Source: Xiphophorus maculatus (Eukaryota > Chordata > Actinopteri > Cyprinodontiformes > Poeciliidae). Taken from it: a stretch of 64,000 bases of DNA. Shown one piece after another: positions 45,401 to 64,000 of the stretch. How positions within the stretch are numbered: position 1 is the first letter of the stretch; the number at the start of each line of letters is the position of its first letter. The translations under genes and the position numbers were made by a program. Location of the stretch: positions 23,666,501 to 23,730,500 of the forward strand of contig NC_036447.1 in NCBI RefSeq assembly GCF_002775205.1, in the 5' to 3' direction. The notes below the pieces were generated by a model. The model was not told where the DNA came from, ran no database searches, and saw only the letters and a list, made by a program, of their open reading frames with translations.

Positions 45401-48304
45401 CGGTTTGGATCCGACAGATCCAACTGACTGATGAACCGGCGCAGATTTCTCTATAGATGCAACCAGGAGGAATTTGTGAGGCACTGTACGTTCAGACCGC
45501 AGCAGGGGAAGTGCTTGTAATTTAAGAGGAGTCGTTTCATTTAATTTATTATAAGTTATTGGCACCACAGTCAATGGTTTGTGTCACCATGGAGAAAAAT
45601 GTAGAAAAATTGCTTTATGTGTGATGGGATCTGGATTCACGGTTCAACTATGTGAATATTAACTGAACCACATAAAAATGCGGCTAAATAGCCGGGTAAA
45701 ATTGACGGGTAAAAATAGTACATGACCGATTTTTTTTAAATGAGGGAGAACAAAAAAGTCTAGCGCGACCTCTGATTTGGTTTCAGGTCAAAGGAATTTA
45801 AATTAATAGAAAATTATAACCTTTTAACAGAACCCCACTGAATATATATCTGTACCAGACATTATTGAGACGTTCCTGGAGTGCCCTTTGGCTTTAACGC
45901 ACCATCTTTTTAGGGCATTTATTAGCTTACTTGGACAAAACATTAGTGCACAAGTCTAAAGATAAAGGACAGACAGACCAAGTCTGCAACCATAAAAGGA
46001 AGTGGCTTGCACAGCTACGTTTACATGGTTGCAGCGTTTGGTCTGGCCTGGTTATTCTCACTAAAAGTTACTGACAACTTCGCATGCAGGTATGTTTCCA
46101 ACAGCCAACTCTCGATTTCACCGAGTTTATTTATGGCAAGAAAAAACAAAAGCAATGGACCGTTTTTCTAATTATTGTTTTTGCAGGATACACTGTGTTG
46201 TGTATTGCCATGTAAGGGGTACATCTATCGACTGAACGTTTCTTTCACCCAAAAGGTCATATGACCTAGTGTGGATGACCTAGTGTGGTGTGGACTTTGT
46301 GCTTTGAAGGCCTCTTTTAAAGATTACTCTCAGCAGTCTCAACCTTTTCTCTTAGCTCAGATAGATCACAGGCCAAACCTGTTTCTCTCTCTTGTTTTTT
46401 TGGGGGGGTTGCAACAGTTTAGGTGGTTATGGTGCTGGAGAGCTTAACTCAGCCATCAAGGTGCAGCAGACTAAAGGAGAGACTAAACGGAGACAGAGCA
46501 GAAGAGAGAAACCGTTTTTTTGTAAAGTAGATGTCCATAAGGATGTGTTCTGTCTCACTTTGGAGAGAATCTTGGTGAAATTGTTTTGTTGATTGGAATT
46601 AAGCTGTTTTTTCTTGGTCAGATCCAAAGAGGTCTTAATTTGTCATTTATCTGCATATTTAAAACAAAACCAAAAATATATATATTTGTTCTATTTAATG
46701 TAACTTAAGTGATGTATTCAACCGTCTGGAGAATCACTTTCAGTGCAGTTTTATAATGTGGGTGATGTATTATCAGGATGTAGTTGAATATATGACAAAA
46801 TTAATTGTATTGTGGATTTAAAAGGGAGTAAAGTGTAATGACTTCCTCACATGGAAACCCTTGCTACTAACAGCAGGTAACAGACGAAAATCCTGCTAGC
46901 TACAAAATTGAAGAGATTGTTTCTGTTTGGTGATCAACTTCCGTTTTAGCTGATTGAGTTGTTGCTTTCCGTTTTGTGACATCATTTTGCGCCCCATACT
47001 ACAACAGTTTATTTTCTGACATTTTCCACCCGTCTAATTTTCTACGGGAGCTGGAATCTCTTTGACCAACCGTCACCGTTTACATTTCAAAAGGTTTACC
47101 AAATGTGTTGGGCAGTTTCAGGATACGTTTACACGAGACTGCTGGAAACTGCTGGCATTTTTGGATGTTGATTGTAGAAAAGTTCCACATTTAAACGAGA
47201 CCACAAAGACACTGCCTTGAAAGGGGCCAGGTACTAGGAGTATTTGGACTAGACTAAGAGGTTTTTTTTATTACTAGAAGAAAGTCATAATATTAACCAA
47301 ATAAGGACTCAATGTAACCAGAAGAAAGTTGTAATATTGAAAGTTGTACTAGAACAAGGTATTTTTAATGACTGAGCCATCTAGTTTGCCATTCTTTCTT
47401 CCAAATAGACACAGTGGTTTCCACAATTGTTTCAAAGTCCTGCTACTGATAATGATTTGATACTGATGTGTTAAAATATTAAGTTTGCTTTATTTAAAAC
47501 CAATACCAAAGTATAACTTCACAAGATGCTCAATATTGGTTATTTGAATGTTTTAAATATTTTTTTATATAAGAGTTGTCATAAAGTTTCTTTATTGTTC
47601 TGGTAATATTATGACATTCTGATGTACAACTTCTGATGTTGTTATGGCCTTAGAATAATATGTTGGGTTTTTTTCTCGCATTATGACTTAATGCTCATAA
47701 TATGAATTTATTGTCATATTATTATTATTATTATTGCATTATTTTGACTTCCTGTCGTATGACTTTATTTTGTTAACATTCCGACTTTTTCACGTACTAT
47801 TACAACTTTATTCTCGTAATTTTCGGAGTTTATTTTCATTTTATGATGACTCGTATTATTTTAACGTATTGCCATATGGCTTTATTCTCATAAAAAGTTT
47901 TTTCTCGCAATATTATGACATTGTTCTTGTAATATTTTCACTTTATTTTTGTAATTTTATTAAATTTTTTACTTCACTCGGTAACGGCGGCCATATTGAA
48001 GGGTGTTGTTAGTGAGTGCATTCGCTCGACCTGAACGCAAAAAAAAAGATTGGCTTTTTTTTTTTTTTTTAAAGACAACCCAAAGTAGGGCAGATCTTTT
48101 AATGAATACTTAGCTGGTAACTAATATCAGCTGGCGGTTCAGTTGAAGCTGGTCATATTTTAGGCAGTGGTTTGCTTCTGTAAAATCTACCAGAAAGGTT
48201 AGAGATCATCAATCAGGCACAGAGGCATTTCTACTGAATCTGATATGTTAGGGATGTTTATAAAACAGCATTGCATTAACATAGTATATGTTTTTCTCCA
48301 ACAG
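42478..48304 (+). other. shoc2: shoc2 intron 1 (5' UTR intron)
   Basis: 5.8 kb. The CpG-rich first 700 bp is followed by AT-rich sequence. About 45000-45570 resembles a nonautonomous hAT-type element. About 47260-47960 holds decayed repeats of a TATTATGACTTTATTCTCGT-like unit in both orientations. No coding gene was recognised. Confidence 0.55.
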
Positions 48305-48669
48305 TGTTTTTCGGAGGGATTAAAGAATCGTCGGTGCGTCCTGCAACCTGAAGCAACTTCAAACTAAGGAACCTGGGATTGTGTGCAGTTTAAAGACTCA
48401 AGCATGTGTCCCGTGGATGCCACAGGTCACTTGCTTCACAGGCTAATTTCTCCCATTCCACTTTAGCAAAGGAGCATCTAAAAGGCAGAAAATAAAACTT
48501 TGGGTCTGGATGCCGTTATTCCGAGGGTAATTGTAAATGTGTCGGCCTACATGGGGATGTTTATTTCGAAAGCTACCTTGACTGTGTGCGTCCCTTTGTT
48601 TCTTAATAAGTAACCTAGCGAGAGAGAGAGTCCCATGCACATCTCTGCTGGGTTGCTGATAGTGTCAAC
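48305..48669 (+). other. shoc2: shoc2 5' UTR, second exon
   Basis: Acceptor TTTCTCCAACAG at 48304; 365 nt of leader continuous with the coding exon. Upstream ATGs are present (for example 48402, 48416), each soon followed by a stop. Confidence 0.75.
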
Positions 48670-56755
<8,086 letters not shown>

Positions 56756-58680
56756 GCCAAGAGCAGCTCCAAAACCCTTCGGCTTTACTCCGCACCCTTT
56801 CCCCTGCCTGCCCTCCCTTTATGTGCATCATACACTGTAAAGAAAAACAAACTCGCTACAATCAGTGTTGGGGGCGAGGGAGGGGAGTGAGAGGCGCACA
56901 TTAACATCGGGGGAGGGAGGCGCTCAAGGGTCGCATTTTGTTCTCAGTCCTCTGGCAGAAATGGAAGCAAAACTTTTGGAGACTTTTGTGTTCCTCCGGA
57001 GTCGGTCCCGGTCATTTATGACGCCCTCTGTTCCCCTCAGCCGCCAAAAACCCACTCAACTTTTCATTCCGAATCGTGAAACGAGAAAATTCCCCCTCTC
57101 CTCGATGTGTTTTGCCAAAACTGAAGGTATATAAAGTTTAATATATCGAGTGACTGTGAGCTCTGAGGCAAGTACTTCCGCTTTTTAAATCATAATCCCC
57201 ATTGCCAATATATTTACAGTAATTACAGCATCTAATATGTGAGCAAGGTTACAATTGTATGCAAAAACACAAAAAGCAAGTCTTTGGAACTTCTCATTTA
57301 CTGCTGCTGCTGCTGTAATTTTAAACTCTGTCATCTTATACTTTTGCTTTTTTTTTTTTTTTTTTTGTTACGTAATCTTTCCTGGTCATAACTTATATTA
57401 ATTGTTTCTTGACCCAAAAGAACAAAGGTCTAATGTTTTTTTCTTCTGTTTGTTTTAAAAACTGTGCCTATGTTTAGAGTGATCCGGTGGCTCATTTCTA
57501 AACACGATTCTCCATGACATACAAAGACATAAATTATTTCAATAGTGTTTTTATTACTACTGTTTTTAGTAATTTTTTTTTCTTTGTTTATGGGTTATTG
57601 TTTTTTTTAAGTGTACCCGTTGCATCATTCTGTCATGCAAGCGATATCAGTTGTAAAATATGAAGATCGTTTTTAACAAATAGCAGCAGTAGGTGTTCAG
57701 CATTGAGCTAGTCTTTGTATACATATGATAAATGCCAATTCTACATGTCTGCAGAGAGGGTGGGGCGAGGGTGGGGCTATGGGGGGCATCTTGGGACTTT
57801 TCGTTGCCCCCCACCCCAATGAGGAGCATCGGAGGCAGCTCCTGTTAGGTATTGGGAGGGAGGAAGGGGTTGAGGGCTCATGAAATATAAATAGGCGTTG
57901 GGGATAAATAATAGATGTTTTATACATTTATACAATTTCTGGTTGTTGCCTTGGGTGAAATTTTTAGTTCATGTTTACTTGTTTGATATCTCCAGTGTTG
58001 AACTTAATGGCCGTCATCCAGTTGATCACCGACCAACATATCAAGCGTTATTTAAAAAAAAACATTTTCTGAGTCTCTGGAGCAACTTGGCGAGTGTCGG
58101 AGCTTCACAACGATTTGATAATAAAACATTGACAGGTAATTCCTCCGTGACACTTCTTTTTTTTTTTTTTTTTTTTTTCCTCTCTGAAACTTTTTTCTTT
58201 TTGTTTAACAGGGTGTCATAATCTTAAACACACAACTGAAACTACTCCCTTGACTTGTATCCATTTCTGATTATTTAAAGATATATCATTTGTGCCACAC
58301 TGTCCCAGCAATGCTGCTGCTTTCATGCACTTTTTTTTCTTTTTTTAAGATATTGGCATCCTTTGTATTGAAGCGGGCACACAAAAAGACCCTCTCTCTG
58401 ACCTTGGGGGCATTCTCTTCTTTTTTTTTTAAACAGTTTATCATGTAAATTTGTATCAATCAAATATAAATGTTGAGTTTGGCAGTCTCAGAATTTACAA
58501 GTAACTTTGGTGAAATTTAACCCTGTCGATTTTATTAAAGAAGCTTTCTTTTGTCTTGGACTGTAAAAATATTTTTAAAAACTTCCATATTCTGCTTTCG
58601 TCATTGCTTGAAAAATGGCTTCTTGCAAGTTAAAAGGAACGTTGTTAATTTTTAAATAAATTTTGATTGTTTTCTTTTCT
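56756..58680 (+). other. shoc2: shoc2 3' UTR (end inferred)
   Basis: No coding content; T-rich, with several long T runs. ATTAAA at 58534 and AATAAA at 58655 are candidate ends, giving a 3' UTR of about 1.9 kb. Confidence 0.6.
58655..58660 (+). terminator. shoc2: Candidate shoc2 polyadenylation signal
   Basis: AATAAA about 1.9 kb after the stop, followed by T-rich sequence. ATTAAA at 58534 and at about 60126 are alternatives. Confidence 0.5.
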
Positions 58681-58689
58681 AAACGATTA

Positions 58690-60800
58690 AATGTATATTA
58701 AGTTAGTAATTTTTTTTTTCTTCCTTTTTTCAAGTGACTGTACATTAAAAAAAAAGTCCCTACAAAAGGTCATTATCTGGATACGTTTTTCCTCCCCGGT
58801 TCATCGAGTCGTAATTCGATTTTTCGTGTTGGGAGGTTCGGGTCCACTTTCCTCGAGCTCCTCGACTGGTTGCGTCAAATCTGTGGAAAGGAAAAACAAT
58901 GAGACGCTGCTTCTTATTTACCAGCAGAACCTGTTGCTGCTCTTCATTGACTCAAACATACACGGATCAGGCTGGCGGAGGAGACGGGACAAAACATCCG
59001 ATACCGAGGAACCGGCCGCTTTGAATTGTTCTTTTTTTTTTTTTTTTTTTTCTACGTCGGGCCTCGGCGGGTTACACAGATCAAATTGTTCGGACATGAA
59101 GCAACACAACAAAAGGTGCATATTTGAGCTCAAACGCAGTTCTAATACAAGACTGTCGGGGGGCGGGGGGAAGACAGAACCGTTGTAAAAAGGGCTTTCT
59201 GTGTTCACGCTCAACAACACCAGAGGCATTGCATTCCTGGGTTTTATATAAAAGCTTTGGGAGTTTCTTCTCTCTTTGTGTGTATTTTACTTTACGCTGT
59301 GTGTGGGGCGGGCAGGGGAAGATGCCTTCAAGTACTCAACAGTGAGATGTGCATTAGGTGTGCAGCGTGACTGCTGCGACCCGTTTTTACATTCTCTTTA
59401 TCTTTTCACCTTTCTTTTATTATTTTTCCGCGTCATGTCGCAACACGCCGGCGCACGAAGACCCGGGACGGCTGGAGAGGAGTCGGATTGATCGAGTCAT
59501 TTGTCCGACAGTAGAACGTAGTTCACCGGTCTGTCCAAAATGAGTTGAGTGTGTTTTTCCTTTTCCTACAGAATCAGTCATTTTGCTCATTCTGCTTTGC
59601 TTCTGGTTCCTGCACCGTGCAACTTCGTGATTCCTCGCCTGGTTCCTTTGTACAGGCAACAAAGCATGTGGGAACACACCTGACATGGTCCGTCCGTCTG
59701 TCCGGGTTACAATCAGGCCTTGTTGCTTAGTGGCTATTTGGTGTTACCTGCAAATGCTCCCTTTTTGTATATCGCAAAGGGTCTGGAAGCATTGTTTGCC
59801 AATGCTTTTCCTACTTAATCTGCATTGACGAGCAGCCTTAATGGTCTTTTTTATGTGTTTGGCTAATTCTCGTGTCTATGGCCACTGACTGTACTTGATG
59901 ACAAGCAACTGGTCGTTACAATGTAAATTAGATTCTAGTTTTCCTCTGTCTTATTTTTTTGTTTTGTTTTGTTTTTCTTTTACTCTGTACAGTAATCTGT
60001 AGACTCGGTATTACAAAATCTGTTATGTGAAGAGTTTTATAAGAAGACAAAGACTGCATTGGAAGATAATGCCAATATGCTCCGAGGTGGATGTGCATTA
60101 AGCTTATGTTTCACGCGTCTGTGGCATTAAAGGGGAATTCCACCAAAACTGACTTGCATCGTTGTTTTGTGAGAGGCTATTTTGGTCAACAGATGTTTTT
60201 GTTATGGGGCGTTCATTTCAAAAACATCTGCTGGCACTTTTAATAGTCAAATTGATATGTTTTTTTAATTTATTTTTTGGACGAAAAGCAGATTTACTTT
60301 TACAATAATTCATATTTATGCAATATTTTCGCTATAATGCTTTGCTTCATGCCGTTGTACAATTTGTTTTAGGTGTATTTCAGTGTGAAACAAGAAAGGC
60401 GTGGGGATCGAAAGTTAACAAGGAGAGAGAATACAATAAATGCTTTTTGGGAATCTCTACACCTGCGGAAAGACAGGAACAAAACACAACGAAACAGAAC
60501 TGAGGAAAAACAGCCACAAACAGTTTATATAATGATGTCAGTGAAAGGCACACAGTACTAATGTATTTAATGGCAATCTCTGTTATCTACTTAAAGCAGA
60601 GTTTATAAAACTTTAATCAAAAGTACAAACTCAAATTGTAAAATGCCGCCATACTGACCACTTTAAAACCAAATCAATATTGAAAATGTTTTTTTTTATT
60701 GGCATGACAAAAAACTTAAAACTCCCAGAGAGAGAAAATAACCCCCCCCCCCCTAAAATTTACCTTCAAAGCCAATACAGTTGCAGTGATTAAAGTTACA
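58690..60800. other. Region downstream of shoc2
   Basis: 2.1 kb. T-rich with a C run near 60744. May include a longer shoc2 3' UTR to about 60130. No gene was recognised; the open frames are short and lack homology. Confidence 0.45.
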
Positions 60801-60820
60801 TCTCAAAAAATCTGAATGCT

Positions 60821-61150
60821 GTGAAAAACAATCCAGTATTTTTATCGCTTATTTCAGAAAGTGGGGAAAAAAACTGCAGATTGGACAAACGTCCAGACAA
60901 CAGTCACTTATGTCCACAAAAGGGCTTTGCTAAAGAAGCTGGTTGTTCAAAGTGCTGTATCCAAACATATTTGGAGAAAGTTGAGTGGAAGGTTAAAGCG
61001 TGATGGGAAAAGTGACACCAGCAGTAGGAAGAACCACAGCACTGACACGATTGTCAAGCAAAATCGATTCAGAAAGCGCCGAAAGATTCCACTGAGGTTG
61101 GAGTCAGCGCATCAAGAACCGCCATGCACTGACGATCCGACACATGAATG
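60821..61150 (+). pseudogene. Relic of a Tc1-type transposase (N-terminal helix-turn-helix)
   Basis: Two overlapping frames share the homology. One carries VVQSAVSKHIWRKLSGRLKR, the HTH pattern of Tc1-like transposases (SQSAVSKHI...KLSGR); the other carries the KEAGCSKC segment, so at least one frameshift breaks the gene. A decayed linker and second HTH (SAHQEPPCTDDPTHE) follow. No catalytic domain remains. Confidence 0.7.
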
Positions 61151-61159
61151 AATTCATTG

Positions 61160-63730
61160 AGCTAAGGGGGGAAAATAGCACTGGACTGTTCCTCAATGAT
61201 TCAAAGTTTTCTTTTTTTTTTTTTAATGGTAGAAGAAAAGTTTGAGTTGCTATTGGAAATCAAGGTCCCAGAGTCTGGAGGGAGTGTTGTCAACAGGACC
61301 CAGCAATGCAGATGACCTGAAGGCTAAAGCAGCCTGGGTTTCCATTACACCTCAGCAGAGCCATGCCGGGCCGTAATGATGCAGCGATTCATGCAAAAAA
61401 AAAAAAAAAAAAAGAGCCCCAAAGAAGCATACCAAGAAATTAGCAATAGACGTGAAGTTGATCTGTTATTTAATATTGTCATGTTCTGAGATAATAAATT
61501 TCAGTTTTTCTTTATTTGTAATGATGATCAAAATCACAATAAATAAATATCGGAAATATTTCAATCTTTGCGATGACTGAAATGACAAAAAAATATCTAA
61601 CATTTTTTGAGGCGTACCTGCATGTTTACCGACAGTGACGAGTATCAGAAACTTTCCAGGCGAACACCGCCCCCTGCTGGCCAATTGAAATGTCTCTGAA
61701 AGTTGACAGGGCGCAGTTCTTCCGGCATAAAAAACAGCACGTTTCCTTTCCATTTGATATTTTAATCACCAAGAAGCCTTTTTGAAACTCGTATAAGAAA
61801 ACCAGACAGAGAGATTATTTAAATATGTTTTCTGATTCGTGGGCCGTTTGTTCTTATCAATAAAGAGGGAGGGGAAAAAAAAAAAAAAAAAACTGTTCGA
61901 CCTTCACTTCCTTCTCCTGTAGCGTGTCTTTATTTCCCCCGGAACTGAGCTGGGTAGCGTGCTGCCGCACTTCAGCGGCTCTGGTTGGAGACGGCAGGTG
62001 TCACTGTATCCTTGCGCTTTAGTGTGCGCCTCCACGCGCGTCAACCAGCGCCTCGACACGCGAGTGCTTGTCCACAAACAGCCCGTCACGCGGCGGTTTC
62101 TAAACACAGAAAACCGAGAAACATCCTGGGATTCATCAGCCTGAGTTCATCTCTCTCTCCCCCCCCTCGTGTTTAATGTTGTGGGCGACCTGAGCTAAAA
62201 GCCTCCCTATCACATTGGTGAAATACTTTCTGGTTTATGGCAGCAGCGGTTCATCAGAGAGGCGGTTGAATTGCTAATAACCCATTAAAAGCTGTGTTTT
62301 CAGCCTTGCTCTGAGCGGGGACAGCAGGGGTCGGCGCGGAACACCTCTCCGTTTCCGTGGGAACAGGTGTGTTGTGTGTGTGACGTCACGTCGTCGCGCC
62401 CAAAAAAAAAAAAAAAAAAAGTTGCTGTGAGCGTAAACTTGAAGCAGATATCTTAACACCAGTTAGTTATGACCGAAGACGACAGTCTTAATTCATAAAT
62501 GTTGACTACATTTAGAATGCGTTAGATACTAATTAATAGAAATTACATTAAATATTAGATGATTTAGCAACTGGACTTCACAATAGTCTACTACTTTTGG
62601 TAAGCAATGCTGCAATTGTGAGACCCAGAGTTAGGCCCCAAAGTATTCATACCCTTCGCAGATTTCAATGAAAAATTGTATAAACATTTTTTTTTTTATC
62701 AAAGTCTTTGAATTAAATTGAAATGAGATCAGCGTATCTCAAATTATAATAAAACAATGATAAAAGAAGTGTCAATTTAAAAAAATATTTACATTTGAAT
62801 TAAAAGGACATGTTGAATATTACTTTCTTCTACATTCAAACAGAATTTCTTTATTATCATCGCAGTAATTACAGCCTTCTATTGGTAACCAGTTTTTTTG
62901 TTTGTTTTTGTTTAGATTTTTTTTGCACGTTTCCACCGATACTTTTACGTTTCATAAAAGTGACGTTTTTGAAGCCTCTTTACAATCCCCATTACCATCC
63001 TCCACCGATTCTCTGTCTTTATGGAGTCTGTCGGATTCATATTGTGCCGTTCTTTTAGTTTCTGTAAAAGTACAAACCAGCAACAGTTGCTTGGTCAGCT
63101 TCCTTAGAATGGCTGACTGATAAAAACTTGCACAACGGAAACCTTCAACCTAAAAAAAACAAAAGTAAATATACAGTAAACAAAGAAAATGCTCAGGCAG
63201 ATATAGTAGTCAGCTAAAAATGTTGTTAGCATAAACAACCTCTTTAACTCTAACGATAATTGAAATGGTAATATTGACTATATCTGCTGATGAGTAGAAA
63301 AAACACATAGCAAGAACTGCGTTCTATTAAAAGGGCGTTTTGCCATTTTGTTAATGAAATGCCTTTTTGCTGTCAGAGCAGACAAGATGATAAAAATCTA
63401 AATTAGCTCAAAATAATTACTTTTATAAACCAAGATATTCAGAATACCATTTTGACCACAAAACCCATCAGCAGCGGCAGACCACACCAGGTTCCTCTCC
63501 TCTTAGATTAGACCAGCTAACTAAGTGTACAATATGCACAGGCTCACCATACCAACAGTAATTAGCTGGCGACCGAGGACAGGAAGAATATCCAATTGAG
63601 TTTTCATATTTACTCAAAGATTTAAAATCAAGATTCAAGCTTACAACATAAACCGGACCCTCCCATTCAGGGCCTGACTTAGGAGGGTGTGGGCCCCTGG
63701 GCTTGAGCCAAGGTGCAGGCCCAACTTAAT
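61160..63730. other. Distal intergenic stretch
   Basis: Holds a CTCF-like motif at 61667-61680 (minus strand), a GC- and CpG-richer patch about 61915-62400, and a degenerate noncoding transposon fragment near 62630-62720. No coding gene was recognised. Confidence 0.45.
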
Positions 63731-63735
63731 CATTG

Positions 63736-63736
<1 letters not shown>

Positions 63737-63803
<67 letters not shown>
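63737..63803. repeat. (TA)n microsatellite
   Basis: About 33 TA units with one TC interruption near 63774. Frames rich in YIYI are an artefact of this tract. Confidence 0.97.
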
Positions 63804-63807
<4 letters not shown>

Positions 63808-64000
63808 GATTTCTTTGCCTTTGGGTGGTCAGCGCTTGGCCGTAACTTACTTGTGGAACCGATCCTATTCACAGACCTTATCTACCTACAAGGTCACAAA
63901 AATCAGCCAGTGTCCACCAGGAGAGAGGCTGATGGACAGTCTCCATGCAAGATTTACATAAATAAAATTAAGACAGTCTGACTTTATTCATTCACAAAAA
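63804..64000. other. Window end, unassigned
   Basis: Unique-looking sequence with no recognised feature. Repeat-like GGGCCTGACTTAGGAGGGTG precedes the microsatellite at about 63671. Confidence 0.4.

Noticed and set aside
58691..59188. 165-codon open frame after shoc2
   Set aside because: Contains long Phe runs from T tracts, low-complexity and without homology; more likely 3' flanking sequence.

Overview
The window is nuclear DNA from a ray-finned fish. The genes are split into many short exons with GT-AG introns. The proteins match vertebrate families almost end to end. Introns and spacers are AT-rich and carry microsatellites, a tRNA-derived SINE and many Tc1/mariner-type and fold-back DNA elements typical of teleosts. 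The SINE and MITE types suggest a percomorph, but the species cannot be named from this sequence.

Four protein genes can be built exon by exon, and their order matches human 10q25 (RBM20-PDCD4-BBIP1-SHOC2). (1) rbm20, + strand, about 0.8-25.5 kb: 14 coding exons, cardiac/muscle splicing repressor with a matrin-type zinc finger, an RRM, an RS region holding RSRSP, a Glu-rich region and a second zinc finger. (2) pdcd4, + strand, promoter about 27.7 kb, coding 28.4-35.7 kb: 11 coding exons, 474 aa, eIF4A inhibitor with two MA3 domains, a phosphodegron and a perfect miR-21 8mer in the 3' UTR. (3) bbip1, - strand, 36.7-39.0 kb: two coding exons, 71 aa, BBSome subunit, tail to tail with pdcd4. (4) shoc2, + strand, promoter about 42.4 kb, coding 48.7-56.8 kb: 8 coding exons, 582 aa, the same length as the human protein; leucine-rich scaffold of the SHOC2-MRAS-PP1 phosphatase that activates RAF. 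In each gene the exon phases close without a frameshift. The only uncertain coding exon is rbm20 exon 1.

The genes do not form a pathway. They are a conserved vertebrate neighbourhood of unrelated housekeeping and tissue genes, each with its own promoter. Upstream of pdcd4 is a heat-shock-element-like triplet between a CTCF-like site and two CCAAT boxes. The bbip1 leader carries a near-perfect RFX X-box and an E-box palindrome.

Accessory material: a 260-bp GA microsatellite in rbm20 intron 5; a SINE with perfect 9-bp target duplications in rbm20 intron 4; a Tc1-type deletion derivative next to a TA palindrome in rbm20 intron 13; a 368-bp fold-back element in pdcd4 intron 3; related copies of one nonautonomous element in pdcd4 introns 3 and 6 and three in the last two shoc2 introns; and a fold-back element in shoc2 intron 2. 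The most unusual item is a 129-bp duplicate of the pdcd4 intron 8/exon 9 boundary between pdcd4 and bbip1. I found no CRISPR array, operon, intact mobile-element gene or novel multi-gene system.
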